From: Brachypodium distachyon
Lineage: Eukaryota > Streptophyta > Magnoliopsida > Poales > Poaceae
DNA: 64,000 bases
NCBI RefSeq assembly: GCF_000005505.3
Contig: NC_016131.3
Location: forward strand, 7,151,501-7,215,500
Direction: 5' to 3'
Under the pieces are notes generated by a model that was given only the letters and a program-made list of their open reading frames with translations, was not told the origin of the DNA and ran no database searches. Shown here one piece after another: positions 21,209 through 31,900 of this stretch. The position numbers were made by a program, and so were the translations under genes. Each line of letters opens with the position of its first letter. Position 1 is the first letter of the stretch.

Positions 21209-23011
21209 TCAACCAAGAAATTCGTCATCATCAACAGAATCCGAAAGGTCAGCATGTCCACTAGACTGACCTTGAACAGGCTGCCTCCCACGACTCCGCT
21301 TATGTCCTCCCTTTCTCTTTGACTTAGGCTTCACTTCAAGATCCTTCACCCCACGCCTCTTATACATTTTAAAGCTAACATGTCTCTCCTCCGCCATCAT
21401 CCTCACCTTCTCAGTGATTTCAGCAGCAATCTGTCTGTTGTACAGCTTTTTCAGTCCCTTCATTAGCTTTGCGAATGTGTCAGGCTGCGGCATCAGCCCA
21501 GCTTCAAGCATGTCCAAGCAATATGAGCAGGCATCCTTCACATGTTTCTTCGCATATAGTGCATGGATCCAGATTGTCCATGCACCCACATTTAGCTCAC
21601 AACCTCTGCTCACAATGCAACCCCAAACATCCTTTGCAAGCTCAAGTTTCTCATCACGGACTAAAGCATTGAGTAGGTCCTTCAGCACACCATACTGTGG
21701 TGCCACAAATAGACCCCTCCCAACCATGTCCTTGAAAAAACTGCACGCGTCGACCAGCGAGCCTTGCCCAACAAGCCCATTCACCATGATCGCAAATGTA
21801 TCGACCCCAGGACTAAGCCCACTATTCTCCATTTCATTCCACAATGCCATGGCCTGTTTCGTCTCTCCAAGCTTACAGGACAACCGAAGCACCACATTGT
21901 AGATACCAAGGTCTGGGGGGCACCTGCACTCTCTCATCCTCTCCATCAACTCCAAGCACTCCTCCAGCTGCTCCTTCTTCTCGTGCGCCACAAAGAACCC
22001 AAGGTACACACCCGGATCCACCCGCAATGCGTCCCTCGACATGGCATCCAAGAACTCATACCCCTGGGATAGCCTGCCAGCCTTGCAAAACGCACTAACC
22101 AGAGTGCCGTACGTGACAGAATCCGGCGCGCATCCCTTCCTCCGCATTTCAACAAACACCCGCATTACCTCATCAACCCGGCCCCTCGACCCGAGCCCCT
22201 GCATCAGGGTGGTGTAGGAGACCGCGTTGGGAGGGCAATCACGCCGCTCCATCTCCCTTGCCAGCTCGAACGCGTCCTCGAACCTGTCGGCCGCGACGAA
22301 CCCCGCGAGCAGTGTGTTGAAGACGACGACGTCCGGGGCGACCCCCGCGGCCTTCATGCGGGCGAGCACGTGCTTGGCCTCGTCAAGCTTGCCGAGGCGG
22401 CACCACCCATAGAGCAGCGCGGTGTAGTGGCGGATGGAGAGCGGGAGGCGGGGCTGGAGCTCCTCGACGAGCCGCTCGGCGGCGGCGACATGGCCGGTCT
22501 TGGAGAGCGACTCGAGGAGGGAGAGGAAGAGGGAGGGTTGGTCATGGTCGGGGCGGGAGGAGAGGAGCGAGAGCGCGAAGGGCAGGATGCGCGGCGGCGG
22601 GAGGCGGCGGAGGACGGGCGAGAGGATGGACGAGGATAGGAGGCTGGAGGGGAGCGGCGCGAGGAGGGAGGGGCAGGGCGCGGCGGACCCGCGGGAGAAG
22701 GACTTGGCGAGGAGCGCGAGGGAGGAGGGCAACGGCGGGGAAGGGAGCGACGGGGAGCACCAGTTGAAGTAGTCGAGCGCGAGGGAGGAGGCGGCGCCGC
22801 AGCGGCGGAGCACGGCGTCGAGGAGGCGCGGGGAGGTCGCGTCGAGGCCCGACGCGGACAGCGCGGAGGCGAGCCTCTGCGGGTCGGAGCTGTGGCGGCG
22901 GAGCAGACGGTACGCGAGCTCCGCGGAGGAGGCGAGGCAGTGATCGGATGCGGCGTCGGTACAGAGGCGGCGGCGGGGCAGGGGAGCCGAGAGGAGCCGC
23001 TGCATCCGCAT
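21209..23011 (-). CDS. P-class pentatricopeptide repeat protein, probably mitochondrial
   Basis: A single exon encodes 600 residues from the ATG at 23011; in-frame DNA further upstream lacks another ATG and looks like 5' leader. The N terminus (MRMQRLLSAPLPRRRLCTD) is Arg-rich with no acidic residues before the Asp, which fits an organellar, probably mitochondrial, targeting peptide. From about residue 190 onward roughly nine 35-residue PPR motifs follow, for example HYTALLYGWCRLGKLDEAKH, VVFNTLLAGFVAADRFEDAF and SYTTLMQGLGSRGRVDEVMR. No E, DYW or SMR domain follows, so it is P-class. Such proteins bind organellar RNA and aid its splicing, stability or translation; the target here is unknown. 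The C terminus is basic (KPKSKRKGGHKRSRGR) and ends acidic. Lack of introns is usual for this family. Confidence 0.9.
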   Translation of the reverse strand: MRMQRLLSAPLPRRRLCTDAASDHCLASSAELAYRLLRRHSSDPQRLASALSASGLDATSPRLLDAVLRRCGAASSLALDYFNWCSPSLPSPPLPSSLALLAKSFSRGSAAPCPSLLAPLPSSLLSSSILSPVLRRLPPPRILPFALSLLSSRPDHDQPSLFLSLLESLSKTGHVAAAERLVEELQPRLPLSIRHYTALLYGWCRLGKLDEAKHVLARMKAAGVAPDVVVFNTLLAGFVAADRFEDAFELAREMERRDCPPNAVSYTTLMQGLGSRGRVDEVMRVFVEMRRKGCAPDSVTYGTLVSAFCKAGRLSQGYEFLDAMSRDALRVDPGVYLGFFVAHEKKEQLEECLELMERMRECRCPPDLGIYNVVLRLSCKLGETKQAMALWNEMENSGLSPGVDTFAIMVNGLVGQGSLVDACSFFKDMVGRGLFVAPQYGVLKDLLNALVRDEKLELAKDVWGCIVSRGCELNVGAWTIWIHALYAKKHVKDACSYCLDMLEAGLMPQPDTFAKLMKGLKKLYNRQIAAEITEKVRMMAEERHVSFKMYKRRGVKDLEVKPKSKRKGGHKRSRGRQPVQGQSSGHADLSDSVDDDEFLG

Positions 23012-23701
23012 GATGGTGGCCTGGTGGGCGGCCTCGGGCCCTCGGCTTCCCCGGTCGGGTATTGATGTGAAATGCAGAAGAGAAACCAGTACGCGGGGCT
23101 TGTGCTTGCCTTGCTGCTGCTCAATGATTTCACTACGATGTTCAATCGGTGCCAGTAAGCAGCAGAACAGCTGCAATTTCAGATAACAGTGATAAGAACC
23201 AGAACAATTGTACTTTGTGATGGATTATATTTTGTTAAAGATGCACCGTTGCTGCATAGCAACACGATGTATACAAGTTTTTTTTTTACCAAACACGATG
23301 TATAACACCACGGCTGAACTGCCGACCAGAATAAAAACACCCTGCTATTTACAGACCCTTTTATGTTTGATCAGGCTAACTGAACACAACATATCTGGTG
23401 TACAGCGCTGGAATCTGGAATACATATTCCCATCTCAGGTGGCAACAAAAATGTTGGCTCCTTGCCCAGTTTATGGTCAAGTCACTTGCTATGCGAAGAG
23501 AAACACATCTCTTTGTCGACAATATCCTAGTCTACATCAGGGACGTGTGTTCCCAAGAACAAACTCACCGATAAAAATCGTGTGCTACAGGCCGCAAGAG
23601 CTACAGAAGATCCTCCTTGGTCATCCACCTGACAAACATGGCCTGCAAATTCCGTATACAGTTTTGTAAGAAGTGATCCAAGCTCTTCCCAGGAGCTCCA
23701 A
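23012..23701. other. Spacer between the PPR and J-domain genes
   Basis: This short spacer contains the 5' leader and promoter of the PPR gene and the 3' untranslated region of the J-domain gene, both on the minus strand. No other gene is visible. Confidence 0.6.
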
Positions 23702-26700
23702 TCAACTTGCATTATTTTTCCTCTCCAGTTTTATTGCCTCGTAAGATTTGACAACCTCCTTGAACTCTTCTTCAGCAGTCTCTGTGCCAGATAAAATGTT
23801 CACGGCATTAGTAGCTACGACATAACCAATTGCATGAGAAGAAAACAGGACGCACGAAGAAGAAGGAAGACGCTAACTACCTCTATTATCTTGGTTTTGA
23901 TCAGGGTGGACCTCCATTGCTTTTGTTCTAAAAGCACTCTGCAGATGATGTCCCAAAGTGAGATAACAAGAGCACATTGGTCAAGCATGAGACACGTACC
24001 AAAAATCCAAACAATTTTCTTTGCAGGACTTGAGCAATAAATGTAGCCTCCTAAACTTTTCAGCCTACTAACGACTTTCCATTATTGTTATTGTACAAAT
24101 CCTTGTTCCTTTGACTTAACAATTTACCAATGTAGCCACCTACCACTTCTCAACCCAGCCTCTCTAGCAAATCAACAATCAGACAAACTGTACAGCTGCT
24201 TAAGACTTCGAGAGAAAAAAAGAAGAAGCAAATTTACATGCAAGGTTTAATCTTTAATGTACTTCGAGAGAAAAAAAGAAGACTTAGGTCCTTGAGCTTA
24301 AGGTTTAATCTTTAATGTACTTCTGCATCTTGTAAAATTCTTACAAAATTGGCAGACAAGTCCTTCAGAGTCTCTTTCTCCTCACTCCGGAAAATGACAA
24401 AAGCAAAAACTTCTTATGAACCACAAGATTTTTAATCATCATGCTCATAATCAGCTCCCCTCAGGAACAAAAGTTATACATTGATATATGATTGGGAAGA
24501 ATTTTTTAAAAATGACTGATTGGTTAAATTGCAGGTCCTATCTAAGAATTTGGCTTGAAAAAATAGAATTGTGGTGAAGATCTCTAAACTTGAGTTCATG
24601 ACGAAACACTTCAAAATTCTAAATGTGAATCTCATGGAAACACATTATTATCTGAAGAAAAATAAGTTGGCATTTAAGGATCTCGATGTAGGCTTAGATG
24701 TTTGATTTGTAACATGATCAGCATAAAGAAAATGTCAATAGAAACATAACAACGAAGATGATCATGTTATGTGGGACAGCAACTTCAAATCATGCTAAAT
24801 AGAGGGCTGGAGGGACAATAGCATGAGAGGATTGTAATACCTTTACTTCTGCATCCGTGTATGGCGTCCCACGGGACCTACAGAGGAATAACACGTCTTG
24901 TTATGAGAAAAATATAAAGCTGTTATCAGATTGTACATCTAGTACATACACTTCTAAAATAATGGCAAATTGAGCTACAGAAGAAATGGGGGTGACAACA
25001 TCATCATGATCAGTTCAACAAAGAACAAGTTCATTATTATTAATGGATGTTCTCTCTTTCTTTACACCATGACCAGGAACCAAGGGAAAGATGAACAGTT
25101 CTATAAACTAACAACAACGAACATTAAGAAAAACATGGTATGGATTTTTTGTTTAATGTGATACAGAAAATGCAGTACATATCACATTATCCAACAGATA
25201 ATGTTTTAGGTAACGGAAACAGAAGTTACAAATCACCGAGTAAACCGATGAGAAACAGGTGAAATGCTCTGAGCTTGTAAATCTATCAAATTGCTTCAGT
25301 TCCTTTCTTTTGAATCTTAAAACATATAGTCTGAGGCTCTCAGCATTTTATTTTATTTTTTACTTGAAGAATTCAGGCACGGAGCAAGCCAAGGAAATCA
25401 CTGATAAATGCATAATTCATTAAATCCTGAATAAATAAATCTACTGCAAAGGTATAACCATGAACGGCAAGCAACTATGTCATAAAAAGGTTGTTAAAAG
25501 ATGAACAGAAATTTACAAATGGGTGTTTAAACAAATACCTGTCAAGACCAAGAACTGCATAATGATGCGACATAGGAAAAACCCTTGGTCCTGCCGGAGT
25601 ATATGTCCGTTTATTTTTATGTTCCGAGTTAGACGTATCCGTCTGCCAATACCAGTCATCCCGAGGGATGTAATTATATCCACCTGGAGGGCCATTCTCC
25701 CTCCAACTTTCATAACTTCTCCTGAATTTATTCCTCTCTCGGTTGAAAACACTTTGCATGTGCCTAATTCTTTGCTGGCCGAAATTGAAGCCAACAAGAA
25801 GTCAGGATATACTCAACGAATAAACGAAGAAAGTAATCTCAAGGCAGTGTTTGAAAAATTAAAATTTTGGTTTGATCAAGTCTTTGTCTTAACATAAAAA
25901 AGGTTCAATATTGTGAAAATAAACTCACAACTCTCTCTTGTTCATCCTCATATTCCTGCTGCATCCGTTGATAATATCTTTTCCTAGCGTCTTCACTGAA
26001 ACTTCCACGACTAGAACTCTTACTTGTGCTCCTCCAAGATGATGTTGTCTGCATCTTATTCAGCTTTTGAAGGAAAGGCAGATGAAAAAAGAATAAAAGA
26101 TCATATAAGTGAAAATTTAGAAGTCAACAGATAATGTACAGTAAGCAAATGAGTCGTGGGATGATAAGTTAGTCATTTGCTCTTGGTTCTCTCTATGTCT
26201 ACATAGCAGAGCTCTCGCTGGAATGACCACCGACCCAATGAGACTCTAGCAATACAACAGGGGGCCTTAAAAATAAACAATTGCAACAACAAGAAAATAA
26301 AACATGGCAGTTTTCTTAGTGTGCTGCTGTGCAAATCACTGGATGGCATATCTTAAGTATAGGCCCCAGATAATGACAAGAGAATGCCCTTAGTACAATC
26401 TTAAGCACCAAACTGTACTAAAATTGAGAGAACAAGCTACCATTCTCATCAGACCATTACATCCACCTAAGAATCCTACTCCGCTGTTTCCCCTAAAAAA
26501 ATACACACCTAAACAACGGTATTGCACAAGACTTAAACACAAATTTGGGGATTCCTTAACTCTACTCCACTTTGAGTAAACAAGCTAAGAAGCGTAACCA
26601 GATGAAGATCAAGAATGCATCAATGCCGTTTCCACTAGCTTAGGAGAGCCACGTTCAATGAATAACAAGGATAGGAAAAAACCAAAACATTAACAACTAA

Positions 26701-27443
26701 TGCTAATTTAGAAAGGTACCTGAGTGTAGAACCAATCAACACTTCTTCGAACTTGGGCAACCTAGCACAGGGATAAGAAATAAAAATCTCAATGAATGAA
26801 ATCTCATCTGATACAAAAAGATAACCTCGCATTACTCACAAATCATGCAACCCAGCATAACAAGGAGTAAGGGACCGTCTATGTACAGGGTTTACCAATC
26901 TGCAGTGCTCAGCAATATCAAGAGACTCGAGAGAGGATGTGAGGTTTTGACTCAAGACTAGCAGAGATATCAGCTATAAAAGTGTTCAAGAATAATATAA
27001 ACAGGATTCAAGTGTCATGTACTTCAAAGCGACAGGAGGCTGTGAAGATAAGAAACACTAAATCCTTCAGAAGAGCCCCTCTGCCTTAAGCATGGAGCAG
27101 AAGAAATTAATGCAGGTGAATCGTGAATGGCACAGCAGATCTCAGTTAAGCCAACAGGAGCTAATCGTCACGGAAGCCCTGATACTAGACGAGCAAGCGA
27201 GACTGCTGAGCCTGAGCACGTACACTGATTATAACATGTGGTAATCGGCTACATATAGAGAAACATCTAAGTATCTGACGAGCTGGAACGTAACAGGGGT
27301 TGTTTGCTCACCGCGAGGGTGGCGGTGGCGGCGCCGACGAGGCCGAAGACGAGGATCCCCCATGCCTTGGAAGGCTGCCGCTCTTGCTCTGTCCCGGCGG
27401 CGGGTTTATTCTCCTGCGAGGAGGAGGAGGAGGTAGAGGACAT
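23702..27443 (-). CDS. J-domain co-chaperone with an N-terminal membrane segment
   Basis: Seven exons (27443-27312, 26761-26720, 26063-25929, 25774-25539, 24877-24841, 23938-23881, 23781-23702) give 239 residues. A Ser-rich N terminus is followed by one hydrophobic segment (about 27-46, WGILVFGLVGAATATLAV), a charged middle with EQERVQRIRHMQSVFNRER, and a C-terminal J domain (about 173-236) with the diagnostic HPD at 205-207 (MEVHPDQNQ). J domains stimulate the ATPase of Hsp70. There is no Gly/Phe region or zinc finger, so it is a type III (class C) protein. The C-terminal position of the J domain and the single N-terminal membrane segment suggest an anchored co-chaperone. The organelle membrane (mitochondrion, plastid or ER) cannot be decided from sequence. 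The exon 4 acceptor was chosen at 25774 because it alone keeps the frame open. Confidence 0.88.
24205..24322. repeat. Imperfect ~56-bp tandem duplication in a J-domain gene intron
   Basis: CTTCGAGAGAAAAAAAGAAG and AAGGTTTAATCTTTAATGTA each occur twice in tandem. The unit lies inside the intron between 24840 and 23939 and does not touch splice sites. Confidence 0.85.
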
Positions 27444-28920
27444 CTCCTCTGGGGCTCTAGTCCGCGCGGATTCCTATCTCCCGATTCGAGCTCGACGCCG
27501 AGGGCCGTGGCGGCCCAAGCTCATGCTTCCTGGATAAAAATCCTCTAGCGCGTTGGTGGTTAGATTCTCCCCCGGGTTCTGCTGGATGCGGCGGCCGGAG
27601 AATTTGGGGGTGGGTGGTGGACGATTCGGAGTTGGATTGGTGGGCGGTGCGGGAGGAGGAGACGGCCGGGGTTGGGGACGAGGGAACGGGTCGGGAAGCC
27701 GCGACCAACTGATGGCGTGGCGGTGCCTAGGATGAGTCGGAATCTTGTTGGTTTGGGGCTTTCCGCACACGGGAACTCCTCTCCTTGCCCCTGGTTTGGG
27801 GCCGGCCGGAACCTGAATTCGTGAATCTAGATTTCCCACTCAAATTGGAATCCAATTCCAACTTAATCAACTTGCTTGGCTGGCATAAAATGGCACCTGT
27901 GCTTCCAATTCCTCCGGAGAAACATCATTTTTCTGAATTTGTCTCTCAGCAAATCCATGTGGCGGACAAACATGATTTTGAAATCAAAATTTAAATCCAA
28001 CCAAATAAAATCACATCAAAAAAATTTATTGCATTTTGTTTTACCAAATGAAACGAAATGATGGCTACCAGACACAGAAAGATGGAGCCATCGAGGTTTG
28101 ATTTAGTGGAGCACGTATCCAAATCGAGCCGGAACAAAAAAAAAAGTTTAAATGATGCCATCACAATAAACACAATTGGTGCTCTAACCCTAGCCTGCAA
28201 CGAGCATCGCAAGAGTTAGTGGATTGTAAGAGCAGAACACGATGCCGCATCTCACATGGATGGACTTTATTTGGACATGCGTCTCGCGCGTGCGCGGAGC
28301 CTGTCTCCGGCGAGAGAATCAACGTGCTTTCGAGAAAGGATTCGGTGTATTGATGTGTGGGAAACGGGATTAGTCAGGGTGCATTGCAAAATAGGAGAGC
28401 TGCATGCAGGCGCATTAGTGCAAACGGACACAAACGGGCCGCCGTTTACATCCTAACGTGAAACTCATAAGATATGACACTTTTCGCACCGTTTGACAAT
28501 GTATGAGTTAAATTAAAAAATGTTTATTTTTGAGTCGACAACCAAAACCAACCAATTAAGATTGTATCATCGTTTAACTACTTGTATATATTGAATGAGA
28601 CAATTGTTAACATGGATTTAGAAATACTTGTTTATTCGTCAACTTAGAAGCAAAACCGTTAAACAAAATACAAATCCATCCCGCGATTTGGCGACAGCCG
28701 TTCGATCGTGCTCGACTACCGCTCTTCTCGTGTCAACTTCACGGCGCACCGTCATCCCGCCGGGCACCGGCAGCCACGTACGTCCAACCGGACACGTCCC
28801 GGATCCGGGCGGCCAGGCGAGCCGAACTTTGCTAAAACAAGCAAAAGCTGGCGTTCTCTCATCACCAACTCTGACCGGTGGACCCAACCCCACGTCCCCG
28901 GACCACCGCCGCCGCCCGCG
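27444..28920. promoter_or_regulatory. Divergent intergenic promoter region, J-domain and HflX genes
   Basis: About 1.5 kb separates two divergent start codons. GC-rich DNA next to each gene gives way to AT-rich DNA in the middle. No TATA box was placed with confidence and no transposable element was recognised. Confidence 0.5.
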
Positions 28921-31900
28921 ATGTTCCGCGCCGCCATCTCCCGCCTGGGAGCCCACCTTCACCGCCACCCCTCGCCGGCCTCCCCTCCCGTCCGCGCCCT
29001 GTCCACCGGCCGCGGCAAGCGCTCGTCCCCCACCGCAGCGCCGCCCGAGCCCGAAGACGAGGGCCTCATGCGGGGCCTCTTCGTGCTCTCCCGTGACCCC
29101 GAGCACCCGCCGCGGCTGCTGGTGGTGCAGCCGCGCCTCCGGCCCAGCACACTCCTCGACTCCAAGCTCGCCGAGGCGCTCAACCTCGCCAGCTCGCTCC
29201 AGGAGGCCCGCGACGGCTTCGACCGCGCCGACGAGTCCGCCGCCAAGGACGGGCCACCGCACCTCGTCGTCCAGAACCCCGCCTCGCGTGGCCGCAACCA
29301 CGCTGGTACCCAACTAACCATCGTTCCGTTCTCACTGCTTACTGTCTAACTCAAGTGGGAGTTTTGGATTGCATCGACCCTGCGCGATTCAGCTGCATAG
29401 GTTTTGTTAGAATCACGTTCCATTTCATGTTTGGTGTGGCCAGGTTGTATTTTCGGTGTCTCTGTGTATATACGATCAAAGTGCTAGGTCAGGCTACTAA
29501 AATTGAGCTTAGTGGATGGTTGTGTGTTGTGTGTTGGGTCGGGGGAAGCACATTTTGTTTGTTCTTCCACTGTTGTTTAAATTAAGCTACACTCCAGTCT
29601 CCAGCATCATGCTTGCATTCTTTGCACTTAGTCATTCCAAATTCTAGTTTTGATCAACTAGGGATAAGTATGGCATGACTGGCTCATAGTTTATTCATCG
29701 TTACTCGAGACTATGGTATACTTTGTGATGGAATGCATTCTGTAGAGCTTCAAGATCTCTGTTTCATATGGTATGGAGTAAGTCATAATACTTTACTATG
29801 ACGCAATTGTTCTGTTAATTTGAACTTTGCCACCTTAGTTCTCTCGTGATATTGATACACATTTTTCTGCAGTCACGAATTTGTTGTATTATTTGTGTTA
29901 GTAAAGTTATGTCAGACTCCGATACACAGCTCCAACCGTAGAGCACAAAATTTTGATGGTTGAGGTTGTGGGATCATACTTCATAGCCTCATTCTTGTCT
30001 TGTTATCAAGGAGACTCAGCGCTTCTTGCATATTCTCATTATTGTTACATTAGGTTGTGACCAGTGATGTGCTTGGCTGCTTGCACCAATTCCTTCAAAA
30101 TCTGCAGTGGTGAATGTGTGAACTTGGATTTTGTACCCATGTCCGTTATAGTTATTTCGGAACTCATTTTGAACCATGTTTGCTAGCATTTGAAGTTCTT
30201 CTGTCCGACTAGTTATTTCTTTTCCCTTGTGGCTTGTTTAGGACTATTGAAGTTTATCTTATCTCACAACTCATCCACACAGATACGTATTTTGGACCTG
30301 GAACTGTGGATAATATCAAGTGCTACCTGAGGGCATTGGACGCAGAGGTGCACTTTTCTTTTGCATCTTCGACAAAGTAGTGTGTTATCTTTTCTTTCTT
30401 TCCTTCTTCTGTTTTTGCATGTTTTGTGGTTGTTTTTATACTGCATGAACAATTTTCACACATTATGCTATATGTGGTAAAGCATTGTGTTATGCGCCTT
30501 AAGGACCATTTTTTCTTCAATTTGTTTTCAAATATTCAAGTAGAAGATATATTTGTTCAATTGTTTACCTGGTATTTTCTTTGATCCTATCAGGAAGAGT
30601 TAGATGCAGTTTTCGTTAACACGCTTCTCTCGGGGATCCAGCAGAGGAACTTGGAGGCAAGTCTCATGATCATAATTTATTGTCTGCTAAATTTTATTTG
30701 AAGTTGTCAATATATGTGCATTCTGACTTTATGAACTATATCTTGATGCTTTATTTGTTTGTTCTGGTATTTTGGTTGGTAGGTTGCCTGGGTAAAGCCA
30801 GTTCTAGATCGTGTTGGGCTTATAATTGAGATATTCAATGCTCATGCTGAAACAAAGGAAGCAAAGTTGCAGGTGCATTTTGTTAAAATATTGGAGTACA
30901 TGTTTCAGTTGTCATATCATTTTAGTTGGCCAGTCTATACAGTGTCTCCTTATGCGTATTGTATACTAATGAAAAGAAGCCGAATGCCTATGTTTATTTA
31001 GTTATTTGCTTTGTCTTTTGCTTTGTACAGTCGGAGCTAGCAGCTCTGATGTACATGAAGACTAGGCTCGTCCGTGTCCGCGGGCCAGGTGGACGACTAA
31101 CTTTTGGTACAAGTGGGGAGGCTGAAGTTGTCAGTGCTCGAGGGTATGCTTCCTTTTGATTATATCCAACAATGGGTAATTTATTCATAAATGGAATCTC
31201 ATGAATATTTTCTCATGTGCGGTGCCATTGTTATCAAGTGGCATGCGTGTTCAGCCTTTCACCAGTTGATTTTAACATTCAAGGTTAATTTTAACTACTT
31301 AAGCACTTTATAGTGACATCAAGGTTCTTCATGTGACGGGACAAACTATGAAATACCTTGCTGGATACTGATGGGTTTTTTATCACCTTGAATGGTCAAC
31401 TCTTATTTTTGAGAAAATATTGACTATTGAGGAGTCATACTGTTCCAAATACAGTCAAAACTGCAGCAGATAAGATTTCTATGACAAAAAAAGATGCACA
31501 CAGTGCTCCAAATTCGCATTGGATTGTGTCAGTCCTTTTGTGCAGCATCTTCTGTTATGATGTGGATAGAAGGGATGAACTTCCCATTGCTAAAATAAAT
31601 TGTAATTGCATGGAGCACTAATACAAAAGATTATTTTGCCTCATTATTAAGCAGCTTCATGTACTTGCTTGTATAGCGCTCTGGTGTTTTGTTTCTTCAG
31701 AGAAAAGATAGCTATGTGCGAGTCATGTCTGATAGCATAAGTGACAAGCTCTTGTCCTGCTTATGTTTGAAGAAGTATAGACAGTCTTCTTCCTTTTTTA
31801 ACACAGATAGCAAAATATGAATATCGCCACATAAATAAAGTGAGAGCAAATACATTTTACTTTTTTATTACTGTGGTGATCTAATAAATGGTATGCCCAT

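Noticed and set aside
21209..23176. A 655-residue PPR protein starting at 23176
   Set aside because: The first codon is TTG. The ATG at 23011 starts a typical targeting peptide.
28639..29313. A 224-codon minus-strand frame opposite HflX exon 1
   Set aside because: A shadow of the GC-rich HflX first exon; no domain.
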